A program made the translations under genes and the position numbers. From Youxingia wuxianensis (GTDB lineage Bacteria; Bacillota; Clostridia; Oscillospirales; Ruminococcaceae), in contig NZ_JACRTD010000007.1 in assembly GCF_014385085.1 (NCBI RefSeq), positions 1-64,000 of the forward strand: DNA of 64,000 bases, given 5' to 3'. Under the pieces are notes generated by a model. That model saw nothing but the letters and a program-made list of their open reading frames with translations. It was not told where the DNA came from and searched no databases. Shown here in pieces: positions 33,311 to 41,109 of this stretch. Position 1 is the stretch's first letter; each line of letters begins with the position of its first letter.

Positions 33311-35077
33311 ATGACAAAAAACAAGAATGTCCTGGAGTGGATTGAAGAAATGAAAGCTCTCGTCCAGCCCGACAAAGTTGTCTGGATTGACGGAAGTGAA
33401 GAACAGCTCAAAGAAATTCGGAATATTTCTTTGGCCTGCGGCGAAATGGAAGCCTTAAATGAAGAAAAACTTCCTGGCTGCCTGCTGCATAGAACTGCGA
33501 TTAACGACGTTGCCCGTGTAGAAAATAAAACTTTTATCTGCAGCCGTAAAAAAGAAGACGCCGGCCCGACCAACAACTGGGAAGACCCGAAAGAAATGTA
33601 CGCCAAGCTGCGCCGCCTGTTTGACGGGGTTATGAAGGGCAGAACCATGTACATTATCCCGTACTGCATGGGACCGATTGGCTCTCCTTTCTCCAAAGTG
33701 GGAATTGAAATCACCGATTCCACTTATGTTGTGCTCAACATGGACATTATGACAAGAGTGGGTACAGACGCTTTAAAACAGCTGGGCGATGTTTCCAACG
33801 ACTTTGTGCGCGGACTTCATTCCAAAGCGGATATCGATGAGGACAATCGCTATATTGTTCATTTCCCGGAAGACAACGCTATCTGGTCTGTGAACTCCGG
33901 TTACGGCGGAAACGTGCTTCTCGGCAAAAAGTGCTTTGCTCTTAGAATTGCGTCTTACCAGGCGAAAAATGAAGGCTGGATGGCAGAACATATGCTTATC
34001 CTTGGCCTGGAAAATCCCCAGGGTGAAATTAAATATGTGTGCGCGGCCTTCCCCTCCGCCTGCGGAAAAACAAACCTGGCAATGCTGATCCCGCCGGAAG
34101 TTTTTGCGAAAAAAGGATATAAAGTTTGGACCGTAGGAGACGATATCGCATGGCTGAGACCCGGCCCGGACGGAAGACTTTGGGCGATCAACCCTGAGAA
34201 TGGTTTCTTCGGCGTGGCTCCGGGAACCAATATAAAATCCAACCCCAACGCGCTGGCTTCCACACGTAAAAATACCATCTTCACCAACGTGGTTCACAAT
34301 CTGGACGACAACACTGTTTGGTGGGAAGGCCTGGATAAAAATCCTCCGAAAAACGCGGTTAACTGGAAAGGTGAAAAATGGGACTGCACAGACGGCTCCA
34401 AAGGCGCTCATCCCAACAGCCGCTTCACTGCTCCGGCGATCAACTGCCCATGCATCAGCTCAGAGTTTAATAATCCTCAGGGCGTGCCTATCTCTGCAAT
34501 CGTCTTTGGCGGCCGCCGTGCAAAGACCGCTCCCCTGGTTTATCAGGCGAGAAGCTGGGAACATGGCGTGTTTGTAGGCTCCACCATGGCTTCTGAAACC
34601 ACTGCCGCCGCTGCCGGCGCCGTAGGCGTTGTACGCCGCGACCCGATGGCAATGCTTCCGTTCTGCGGCTACCATATGGGCGACTACTTCCAGCATTGGC
34701 TCGATATGGGCAAAAAGCTGGGCGACAAAGCGCCGAAAATCTTCAATGTTAACTGGTTCAGAACGGACGACGAAGGCCACTTCATCTGGCCGGGCTTTGG
34801 TGATAACCTGCGGATTCTTAACTGGATTATTGACCGCTGCGAAGGCAAAGCGGATGCAGTAGAGACTCCGATCGGTTATGAACCGAAACCGGAGGATATC
34901 AACCTGGAAGGTCTGGATATTTCAATGGATACTTTGAAAGGCCTGCTTAATGTTGATATCAGCCTGTGGAAAGAAGAAGTTGCCGGCATTAAAGAGTTCT
35001 ACGGGAAGTTTGGCGACAGACTGCCAAACGAGCTCAAAGAGCAGCTGGCAAAACTGGAAGCAAACTTGGACAAATAA
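33311..35077 (+). CDS. pckA: Phosphoenolpyruvate carboxykinase (GTP type)
   Basis: The enzyme interconverts oxaloacetate plus GTP with PEP plus CO2. The 588-aa protein has GTP-type features: the P-loop FPSACGKTNLAML (about 245-257), metal motif VGDDIAWLRPG (about 275-285) and the purine-binding end of the family. In fermenting Clostridia it often runs from PEP to oxaloacetate, making GTP and feeding succinate or amino acids. ATG with GAGAGGAG upstream. The Rex-like box suggests redox control. Confidence 0.95.
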   Translation: MTKNKNVLEWIEEMKALVQPDKVVWIDGSEEQLKEIRNISLACGEMEALNEEKLPGCLLHRTAINDVARVENKTFICSRKKEDAGPTNNWEDPKEMYAKLRRLFDGVMKGRTMYIIPYCMGPIGSPFSKVGIEITDSTYVVLNMDIMTRVGTDALKQLGDVSNDFVRGLHSKADIDEDNRYIVHFPEDNAIWSVNSGYGGNVLLGKKCFALRIASYQAKNEGWMAEHMLILGLENPQGEIKYVCAAFPSACGKTNLAMLIPPEVFAKKGYKVWTVGDDIAWLRPGPDGRLWAINPENGFFGVAPGTNIKSNPNALASTRKNTIFTNVVHNLDDNTVWWEGLDKNPPKNAVNWKGEKWDCTDGSKGAHPNSRFTAPAINCPCISSEFNNPQGVPISAIVFGGRRAKTAPLVYQARSWEHGVFVGSTMASETTAAAAGAVGVVRRDPMAMLPFCGYHMGDYFQHWLDMGKKLGDKAPKIFNVNWFRTDDEGHFIWPGFGDNLRILNWIIDRCEGKADAVETPIGYEPKPEDINLEGLDISMDTLKGLLNVDISLWKEEVAGIKEFYGKFGDRLPNELKEQLAKLEANLDK

Positions 35078-35081
35078 CGCT

Positions 35082-35219
35082 ATGAGGACGTTTAGAGATT
35101 ATAGCACGGTCAGCTCCTGGCGGGGAATTGCAGCTGTGGTTTTTGTAGCCGCCGCTACTATGATCGCCGCAGTATTTGGAGTGATGGCAATGCTGATTAT
35201 GAACAAAGATCCAAGATAA
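35082..35219 (+). CDS. Small single-span membrane protein
   Basis: A 45-residue frame that starts four bases after the pckA stop. Residues about 15-38 (IAAVVFVAAATMIAAVFGVM) form one hydrophobic span flanked by basic residues. There is no good ribosome site, so translation would rely on coupling to pckA. The stop lies just before the terminator. Composition looks coding, but I know no family; it may be spurious. Confidence 0.45.
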   Translation: MRTFRDYSTVSSWRGIAAVVFVAAATMIAAVFGVMAMLIMNKDPR

Positions 35220-35231
35220 GCGTGAATGTCG

Positions 35232-35268
35232 GGCGGGGGTGTATTCTTACACCTCCGCCTTTTATTTA
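35232..35268 (+). terminator. Terminator of the pckA unit
   Basis: GGCGGGGGTGT pairs with ACACCTCCGCC around a six-base loop and is followed by TTTTATTTAT. Confidence 0.88.
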
Positions 35269-35289
35269 TGATAAGGGAGGAACAGATGG

Positions 35290-35778
35290 ATGGACAAACG
35301 GCAAAAGGTGTACGAGCGCTTAAAGGAGCTGGGAATTTCTTATGAGGTAACCGAGCATCCGGCGGTATATACCATCGAGGAAATGGAACAGCTGGGGATT
35401 GCTTTGAAAGGAGATGTGTGCAAGAATTTGTTTTTACGGGATTATAAAGGCCGCCGGCATTTTTTAGTGGTTCTGCTTAAGGATAAGACGGCGGATCTGA
35501 AACATCTGCGCCAAGAGCTGGACAGCACCCCGCTGAGTTTTGCTTCTCCCGAGCGGCTGGAAAAATATCTGGGCCTGCATAAAGGGGAGGTCACCCCGCT
35601 GGGGGTGATTAACGATACGCAGGCGCAGGTGGAAGTGGTATTTGACAAGGACTTGGTAAACCGGCCTCGACTGGGGGTGCATCCCAATGACAACACAGCC
35701 ACTGTTTGGATTTCCTTTGAAGATTTGAAACGAGTGGTAGAAGAAAACGGAAATACGATCCGGTATGCGCAGATATAA
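35290..35778 (+). CDS. Prolyl-tRNA editing protein (ProX/YbaK-like)
   Basis: A 162-aa free-standing editing domain related to the INS domain of bacterial ProRS, which hydrolyses mischarged Ala-tRNA(Pro). Seen: EHPAVYTIEEME (about 22-33), CKNLFLRDYKGRRHFLV (about 45-61, with the catalytic-type Lys46) and GVHPNDNTATVWI (about 128-140). The proS at 46969 has no visible INS insert, so this protein plausibly proofreads for it. ATG with GGGAGG about 9 bp upstream. Stands alone after the pckA terminator. Confidence 0.88.
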   Translation: MDKRQKVYERLKELGISYEVTEHPAVYTIEEMEQLGIALKGDVCKNLFLRDYKGRRHFLVVLLKDKTADLKHLRQELDSTPLSFASPERLEKYLGLHKGEVTPLGVINDTQAQVEVVFDKDLVNRPRLGVHPNDNTATVWISFEDLKRVVEENGNTIRYAQI

Positions 35779-35808
35779 AAAGCGTTTTTCCGCCAGCAGA
35801 GGGGAAAA

Positions 35809-35842
35809 ACCTTTGATTTGCCGGGCGCGGATATAAAAAAAT
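35809..35842 (+). repeat. Dispersed pre-terminator motif, copy 5
   Basis: CCTTTGATTTGCCGGGCGCG followed by GATATAAAAAAATA. It is related to the copies at 1108, 9698, 9858 and 21803 and abuts the next hairpin. Confidence 0.7.
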
Positions 35843-35869
35843 AACCTGGTGTACACCAGGTTATTTTTT
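35835..35869. terminator. Bidirectional terminator, editing protein / aroK
   Basis: An uninterrupted palindrome, AAAAAATAACCTGGTG with its mirror ending in TTATTTTTT. It serves the plus-strand editing gene and the minus-strand aroK, whose stop codon overlaps it. Confidence 0.9.
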
Positions 35870-36358
35870 ATATTCACGGGCAATCTCATCGGCGATTTCT
35901 TGGGCCGGCCGATCGCCGCTTACCCACAGCCCGGCCGCCTTTTGGTACAGCGGGCGCCGAACAGCGAAAACCTCCTCCAGCTGGCGGGGGGTGCTGCGGC
36001 GCACTACCGGCCGGGAGCTGTCCTTAATGCGCTCATAGCAGACAGGGAAAGAAGCGTCGATAAACACTACCAGATCCTGGGGGGACAAAACGGCAAGATT
36101 ACGGGAAAAGGTAAGCGCTCCGCCCCCTGTGGAAACAATACAGCGTATACGCCGGGAAAGTTCGGCAACCGCCTCATGTTCCAGCTGCCGGAAACGCTCC
36201 TCCCCCCATTGGGAGAAAATCTCCGGGATAGACATCTGCTGCTTCTGTTCAATCTGCTGGTCCAAGTCGATAAATTCCATAGACAGCTGTTTGGCGAGCA
36301 ATTTGCCTATGGTAGTTTTTCCGCAGCCCATAAAACCGCAGAGGATAATATTTTTCAC
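35861..36358 (-). CDS. aroK: Shikimate kinase
   Basis: AroK phosphorylates shikimate with ATP on the way to chorismate. The 165-aa P-loop kinase has GFMGCGKTT (8-16), the shikimate-binding Asp in FIDLDQQIEQ (about 33-42), an arginine in WGEERFRQLE, and GGGALTF (about 77-83). The start overlaps the aroE end by four bases (ATGA). Its stop overlaps the bidirectional terminator. Confidence 0.94.
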   Translation of the reverse strand: MKNIILCGFMGCGKTTIGKLLAKQLSMEFIDLDQQIEQKQQMSIPEIFSQWGEERFRQLEHEAVAELSRRIRCIVSTGGGALTFSRNLAVLSPQDLVVFIDASFPVCYERIKDSSRPVVRRSTPRQLEEVFAVRRPLYQKAAGLWVSGDRPAQEIADEIAREYKK

Positions 36359-37194
36359 TGGCTCTTCTCCCTTTCACAAAGCTGACGGTTCATATCCTCA
36401 ATCAGCTCGGTGATTTGCGCGGGCTCATATTGACTGCCGTTCCAAATTTCATGGGCAGCCACCGCCTGCCAAACCAGCATATCCATTCCGCCGATTACCC
36501 GGCATCCCCGGGCAAAGGCCTTGTTCATCAGCATGGTATGGCGCGGGTTATAGATACAGTCAAAAACCACGGGGATCCCTTGTAAAAACTCCTCCGAGAC
36601 AGGCATATGGTCCTGATTGGGATACATGCCTACGGGAGTCGCGTTAATAAGCAGACCAAAGGGGCCTTTCAGAGTGGAAATATCCTGCACGGCAATCTGT
36701 GCGCCCAGTTTTTCCCGTATTTCCTGTTGCAGCTCCCGGGCGCCGGCAAGCCCGCTTTCCCGAACAGCTACCGATACGTTTCCTCCCTGACGTACAGATT
36801 CAATGGCGAACATCCGGCCCACGCCGCCGGCGCCCAGCACGCACACGTCGGTGGCCAGGGAGATCCTGTGGCTTTGCATAGTGCGCACGAAGCCGTCCAC
36901 GTCGGTGTTATATCCCAAATAGCGCCCGCCGTCGTTTTTTACCACATTGACCGCGCCGTAAAGCTTGGCGCCGTCGCTCAGTTCATCCAGAAAAGGAAGA
37001 ACCGTCTGCTTATAAGGGATCGTCACATTGAACCCATCCAGAGCTTTAAGCTGTGTTATCCGCTGGGAAAACTCCTCCGGCGGAAAGGAGATCACCGAGT
37101 ATTCGGCGTCCAGGTTTGCTAAAGCAAACAGCCGGTTGTGAATCGGCGGGGACATGGTGTGGCCCAAAGGATAACCGGTAATAGCGTAATTCAT
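36355..37194 (-). CDS. aroE: Shikimate dehydrogenase
   Basis: AroE reduces 3-dehydroshikimate with NADPH. The 279-aa protein begins YAITGYPLGHTMSPPIHN (shikimate site), has catalytic Lys62 in FNVTIPYKQTV, and an NADP domain with LGAGGVGRMFA (about 121-131). Operon partner of aroK. fabD lies 33 bp upstream on the same strand, so fabD-aroE-aroK may share a transcript. Confidence 0.94.
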   Translation of the reverse strand: MNYAITGYPLGHTMSPPIHNRLFALANLDAEYSVISFPPEEFSQRITQLKALDGFNVTIPYKQTVLPFLDELSDGAKLYGAVNVVKNDGGRYLGYNTDVDGFVRTMQSHRISLATDVCVLGAGGVGRMFAIESVRQGGNVSVAVRESGLAGARELQQEIREKLGAQIAVQDISTLKGPFGLLINATPVGMYPNQDHMPVSEEFLQGIPVVFDCIYNPRHTMLMNKAFARGCRVIGGMDMLVWQAVAAHEIWNGSQYEPAQITELIEDMNRQLCEREKSQ

Positions 37195-37227
37195 ATAGTA
37201 TCCCTCGATATCAAAAAATTTACCGCT

Positions 37228-38145
37228 TTATTGTACCACAACCTGCCGTGCTTTTTCCAGTGTTTTCAGATTTTCCACATTCACCGCGGTCACTTGTTTA
37301 AATGTGCGCTTGATCAGCATAGTAAGCACTTTATTGGGTCCCAGTTCCACAAAGGTGTCCACTCCGTCGGCAATCATAGCGGAAATTTCCTCGTGGAAAT
37401 GCACCGGCGATACGAGATGAAGTCCCAAGTACTGGGTCAGATCCTGGGGTTCCCACCGTTTTCCGGTAATGTTGGAATAAAAAGGAAGCGCCGCCTCCCC
37501 GGTAGGAATCTGGGACATGGCTTCTTTAAACTCCTGGGCCGCGCCGTCCATCATCTTGGTGTGAAAAGCGCTGGAGACCGCCAGCTTTACCGCTTTGGCG
37601 CCCTGCTGGGACAAAACGGCGGCGGCCTGGGCGCAGGCGGACTGTTCCCCGGAAATTACTGTCTGGGAAGGACTGTTGTAATTTACCGGCGTTACAAATC
37701 CCTGGGCCTGCCGGCAGGCCAGGGCAACGGAAGCCTCGTCGCTTCCCAGGATAGCGTACATAGCGCCGGCATTTTGTTCACTGGCTTTTTGCATGGCGGC
37801 GGCGCGGGCGCCGATAGCCCGAAACCCGTTTTCCAGGGAAAAGGCCCCGGCGGCGGTCAAAGCGGCAAATTCCCCAAGGGAATGTCCGGCGCAGGCGCAG
37901 GGGGATACAAACTGGGAAACAACGCGGTAGGCAGCCATGGACACGGCAAAGATCGCGGGCTGGGAAACCTTGGTCTGGGAGAGGACCGCCTCGTCTCCTT
38001 CAAAAGAAACCTTCGCCAGATCATACCCCAGGATATCCCCGGCGCACTGGTAGACCTCTTTTGCCTGTTTGAAATTTTCAAAAAGCTCCCGTCCCATCCC
38101 GGGATATTGGGACCCCTGACCGCTGAATAAAAACGCTGTTTTCAT
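37228..38145 (-). CDS. fabD: Malonyl-CoA:ACP transacylase
   Basis: FabD loads malonyl groups onto acyl carrier protein. The 305-aa hydrolase-fold protein has FSGQGSQYPGMG at the start, nucleophile Ser89 in GHSLGEFAAL, and the catalytic His in SSAFHTKMM (about 200). AGAAGGAG lies 10 bp before the ATG. It is split from the main fatty-acid operon and transcribed divergently from fabH; the shared control region (38146-38390) probably keeps the two sides in step. Confidence 0.95.
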   Translation of the reverse strand: MKTAFLFSGQGSQYPGMGRELFENFKQAKEVYQCAGDILGYDLAKVSFEGDEAVLSQTKVSQPAIFAVSMAAYRVVSQFVSPCACAGHSLGEFAALTAAGAFSLENGFRAIGARAAAMQKASEQNAGAMYAILGSDEASVALACRQAQGFVTPVNYNSPSQTVISGEQSACAQAAAVLSQQGAKAVKLAVSSAFHTKMMDGAAQEFKEAMSQIPTGEAALPFYSNITGKRWEPQDLTQYLGLHLVSPVHFHEEISAMIADGVDTFVELGPNKVLTMLIKRTFKQVTAVNVENLKTLEKARQVVVQ

Positions 38146-38193
38146 AAAAATAGACTCCTTCTATAAACAATAGTAATAATGGCTAAAAAAACC

Positions 38194-38207
38194 GACTAAA
38201 TATAGTC
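38194..38207. promoter_or_regulatory. Candidate fatty-acid operator (palindrome) at fabD
   Basis: GACTAAATATAGTC is a palindrome with 5-bp arms immediately downstream of the minus-strand extended -10 TGTTATACT (38217-38209), so it overlaps the predicted fabD transcript start. A second pair, TAGT..ACTA, lies near 38235-38249. The regulator is unknown; FapR or FabT-like factors are candidates. Confidence 0.5.
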
Positions 38208-38208
38208 A

Positions 38209-38217
38209 GTATAACAT
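38209..38217 (-). promoter_or_regulatory. fabD promoter, extended -10
   Basis: On the minus strand TGTTATACT is a TG-extended -10, about 65 bp before the fabD ATG. No clear -35. Confidence 0.5.
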
Positions 38218-38257
38218 GAACAATTTATTAAAAATAGTTTATTTTACTAAAAAATGG

Positions 38258-38287
38258 TTGACAATATGAGCAGTTTAACAGTATTAT
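38258..38287 (+). promoter_or_regulatory. Promoter of the fabH operon
   Basis: Perfect -35 TTGACA and -10 TATTAT with 18 bp spacing. The leader to fabH is about 95 nt. Confidence 0.8.
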
Positions 38288-38390
38288 AGAAAAAAGAAAA
38301 TATAACACTTGTTACATTTTTCGAGTTTTATTATAACAACCCCGAGGTAAAATTGCAAGGGGAAATTTAAAGGGCAAAGGAGCCACACCA

Positions 38391-39383
38391 ATGATCGGAA
38401 TTAAAATCTGCGCCACCGGGCGGTATCTTCCGGGAGAGCCTATACACAACGAGGCGTTTACCTCCATCGTGGAAACCTCCGACGAATGGATCCGCACCCG
38501 CACAGGGATTTGCTACCGGCACATCGCCGACGGGGATACCACCTGGCATATGGGAGCTGCGGCCGCCAAGTCCGCGTTGCAGGACGGGGGGATCGATCCG
38601 GAGCGGATTGATCTGATTATCGCCAGCTCGCTTACTGGAGATTATGCTACCCCCTCTTTAAGCTGTCTCATCCAAAAAGAAATCGGCGCGCAAAACGCCA
38701 TGTGTATTGATATCAACTGCGCATGTTCCGGCTTTGTGTACGCTTTGGATATGGCCAGGCGGTATCTTGCCTGCGGGGATGTGGACACTGTGCTGATTGT
38801 GGCTTCCGAGATGCTCTCCCGGATCACCGATTATACCGACCGTTCCACCTGCGTGCTGTTCGGCGACGGCGCTGGAGCGTGTATTGTAAAAGCGGCGGAG
38901 AAATTGTTCGCCTCCCACCTGGGAGCGGACGGGACAGGGTATGATCTGCTTTACAGCAAAAACGACCCTCCCGCTTCTCCGTTTACCAAAAAACCTTTGA
39001 TAGAGGACGCCATCTCCAAAACGGACAGGAAACCCCACAGCTTGTTTATGGACGGCAGGGAAGTATATAAGTTTTCCATCAGCGCCATGCCCCAGGCGGT
39101 AAGAAAAGCTTGTGAAAAAGCGGGGATTACTCCGGAACAGCTGGATTATATTGTACCCCATCAAGCCAATGTGCGCATTGTGCAGACCGCCATGAAAGCT
39201 TTAAAGCTTCCGATGGAAAAAGCCGTGTTATATATTGATAAATATGGAAATACCTCCAGCGCCAGCATCCCCATTGCGCTGGATGCGCTGTGCCGTTCCA
39301 AACAGGTAAAGGCGGGAGAAAAACTGTGCGTAGTAGGATTTGGCGCGGGGCTGACTTATGGCGCCGCGGTAATAGAATGTTAG
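38391..39383 (+). CDS. fabH: Beta-ketoacyl-ACP synthase III
   Basis: FabH starts each fatty-acid chain by condensing an acyl-CoA primer with malonyl-ACP. The 330-aa thiolase-fold protein has the triad Cys112 (NCACSGFVYAL), His in VPHQANVRI (about 256) and Asn in YGNTSSASI (about 287). AAAGGAG precedes the ATG. First gene of a ten-gene run of fatty-acid genes. Confidence 0.96.
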   Translation: MIGIKICATGRYLPGEPIHNEAFTSIVETSDEWIRTRTGICYRHIADGDTTWHMGAAAAKSALQDGGIDPERIDLIIASSLTGDYATPSLSCLIQKEIGAQNAMCIDINCACSGFVYALDMARRYLACGDVDTVLIVASEMLSRITDYTDRSTCVLFGDGAGACIVKAAEKLFASHLGADGTGYDLLYSKNDPPASPFTKKPLIEDAISKTDRKPHSLFMDGREVYKFSISAMPQAVRKACEKAGITPEQLDYIVPHQANVRIVQTAMKALKLPMEKAVLYIDKYGNTSSASIPIALDALCRSKQVKAGEKLCVVGFGAGLTYGAAVIEC

Positions 39384-39399
39384 ACAGGAGGATCTCACA

Positions 39400-40356
39400 A
39401 TGATAAAGACACAAATCACACAACTCTTAGGAATACAGCACCCCATTATTCAGGGAGGGATGGCCTGGGTAGCCGACGCGAAACTGGCAGCGGCGGTTTC
39501 CAATGCCGGCGGCCTGGGATTGATCGGCGCGGCCAACGCCCCGGCGGATGTGGTGGAAAAGATGATTTTGCAGGCGAAAAGTCTGACAGATAAGCCTTTT
39601 GGTGTGAATATTATGCTGATGAGCCCCTATGCCCAGCAGGTAGCGGAGCTTTGCGCGCGGGAAAAGGTAAAGGTTGTAACCACCGGCGCGGGCAATCCGG
39701 GCAAGTATATGGAAATGTGGAAAAATCAAGGAATTAAGGTGATTCCGGTGGTTCCCTCCGTAGCTTTAGCGAAACGGATGGAACGGGCGGGAGCCGACGC
39801 GGTCGTGGCGGAAGGCACGGAAAGCGGCGGACATATCGGAGAGGCCACCACCATGTGCCTGGTCCCCCAGGTGGTGGACGCGGTTTCCATCCCGGTGATC
39901 GCCGCAGGCGGCATTGCCGACGAACGGGGGATGACGGCGGCGTTTGCCTTAGGCGCTCAGGCGGTTCAGATGGGGACCATTTTTGTGTGCGCCGAGGAAA
40001 GCCCGGCCCACCTGAACTTTAAACAAATGATTGTGAACGCCAAGGACACGGATGTAACGGTTACCGGCCGGGCAGGCGGCGCGCCCATTCGTTCCTTAAA
40101 AACAAAATTCACAAAAAGGCTGCTTGCTATGGAAAAGGAAGGAGCCAGTTTTGAGGAGTTTGAAAAGGCGGCGGTGGGCTCCCTTCGCCGCGGAGTGCAG
40201 GAAGGGGATATGGAAACCGGCACCTTTATGGCCGGACAGATTTCCGGATTGATAAAAGAGATTGCTCCGGCCAAAGAAATCGTAGAGCGGCTGGTAAAAA
40301 ATACCGAGGACCTGCTTGCTCACCTCATGGAAAAAAGGGGGATTACCATTGAATAA
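39400..40356 (+). CDS. fabK: Enoyl-ACP reductase II (FMN)
   Basis: FabK is the flavin enoyl reductase that replaces FabI in many Firmicutes. The 318-aa TIM barrel has HPIIQGGMAWVADA at the start, catalytic His145 in SGGHIGEATT, and the FMN phosphate region PVIAAGGIADERG (about 166-178). Gap from fabH is 16 bp; its end overlaps fabG by 8 bp. No fabI is seen in the window. Confidence 0.95.
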   Translation: MIKTQITQLLGIQHPIIQGGMAWVADAKLAAAVSNAGGLGLIGAANAPADVVEKMILQAKSLTDKPFGVNIMLMSPYAQQVAELCAREKVKVVTTGAGNPGKYMEMWKNQGIKVIPVVPSVALAKRMERAGADAVVAEGTESGGHIGEATTMCLVPQVVDAVSIPVIAAGGIADERGMTAAFALGAQAVQMGTIFVCAEESPAHLNFKQMIVNAKDTDVTVTGRAGGAPIRSLKTKFTKRLLAMEKEGASFEEFEKAAVGSLRRGVQEGDMETGTFMAGQISGLIKEIAPAKEIVERLVKNTEDLLAHLMEKRGITIE

Positions 40357-41089
40357 GACAGCGCTGATTACGGGTTCCAAACAAGGAATTGGAAAAGCGA
40401 TCGCCCTGGCTTTTGCCAAAGCGGGTTATGATGTGGCGGTTAACTGCCGCAACGAGGACGGTGTGCCTGCAGCGATGGAAGTGGTAAAACAGTGCCGTAA
40501 AACCGGAGTGGACGCGGATTGTTTTGCGGCGGATGTTTCTGACTTTGCCCAATGCGGCGACCTGGTAAAGAAGGTGGCTTCCCGGTTCGGCAGTGTGGAT
40601 GTACTGGTCAACAACGCGGGGATTACCAAAGACGGGCTGATCGCCAGGATGAGCGAAGAGCAGTATGACAGCGTCATTGCCGCCAATCAGAAAAGTGTGT
40701 TTAATATGACCCGGCATATATCTGGAATAATGATTAAACAAAAAGGCGGCAGGATCATCAACATTACTTCGGTTTCCGGACTATATGGCAATGCCGGACA
40801 GTTTAACTATTCCGCCTCCAAAGCGGCGATCATAGGGATGACCTATACGGCGGCAAAGGAGCTGGGGGGCCGGGGCATTACCGTAAACGCGATTGCTCCG
40901 GGATTTATAGAAACGGATATGACAGGCAAGCTTTCGGAGAAAATAAAAGAAAGCATTGTGGCTTCCACCTCCCTAAAACGTATGGGACAGCCCCAGGAAG
41001 TAGCGGATCTGGCGGTATTTTTAGCGAGCGAAGCAGCCGGATATATTACAGGCCAGGTGATCTGTGTAGACGGCGGATTAATGATGTAA
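40349..41089 (+). CDS. fabG: 3-oxoacyl-ACP reductase
   Basis: FabG reduces beta-ketoacyl-ACP with NADPH. The 246-aa short-chain dehydrogenase has the cofactor motif TGSKQGIGKA (about 8-17), NNAG, and the catalytic Tyr154 and Lys158 in YSASKAA. I use a TTG start inside the fabK end, with AGGGGG 7 bp upstream; a longer in-frame start lacks a ribosome site. Confidence 0.95.
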   Translation: MNKTALITGSKQGIGKAIALAFAKAGYDVAVNCRNEDGVPAAMEVVKQCRKTGVDADCFAADVSDFAQCGDLVKKVASRFGSVDVLVNNAGITKDGLIARMSEEQYDSVIAANQKSVFNMTRHISGIMIKQKGGRIINITSVSGLYGNAGQFNYSASKAAIIGMTYTAAKELGGRGITVNAIAPGFIETDMTGKLSEKIKESIVASTSLKRMGQPQEVADLAVFLASEAAGYITGQVICVDGGLMM

Positions 41090-41109
41090 ATAAAGGAGCG
41101 ACGTCCCTT

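Noticed and set aside
37138-38130. A 330-codon plus-strand frame opposite fabD
   Set aside because: Gly/His/Lys-rich shadow of fabD codons with no family match; fabD itself is secure.
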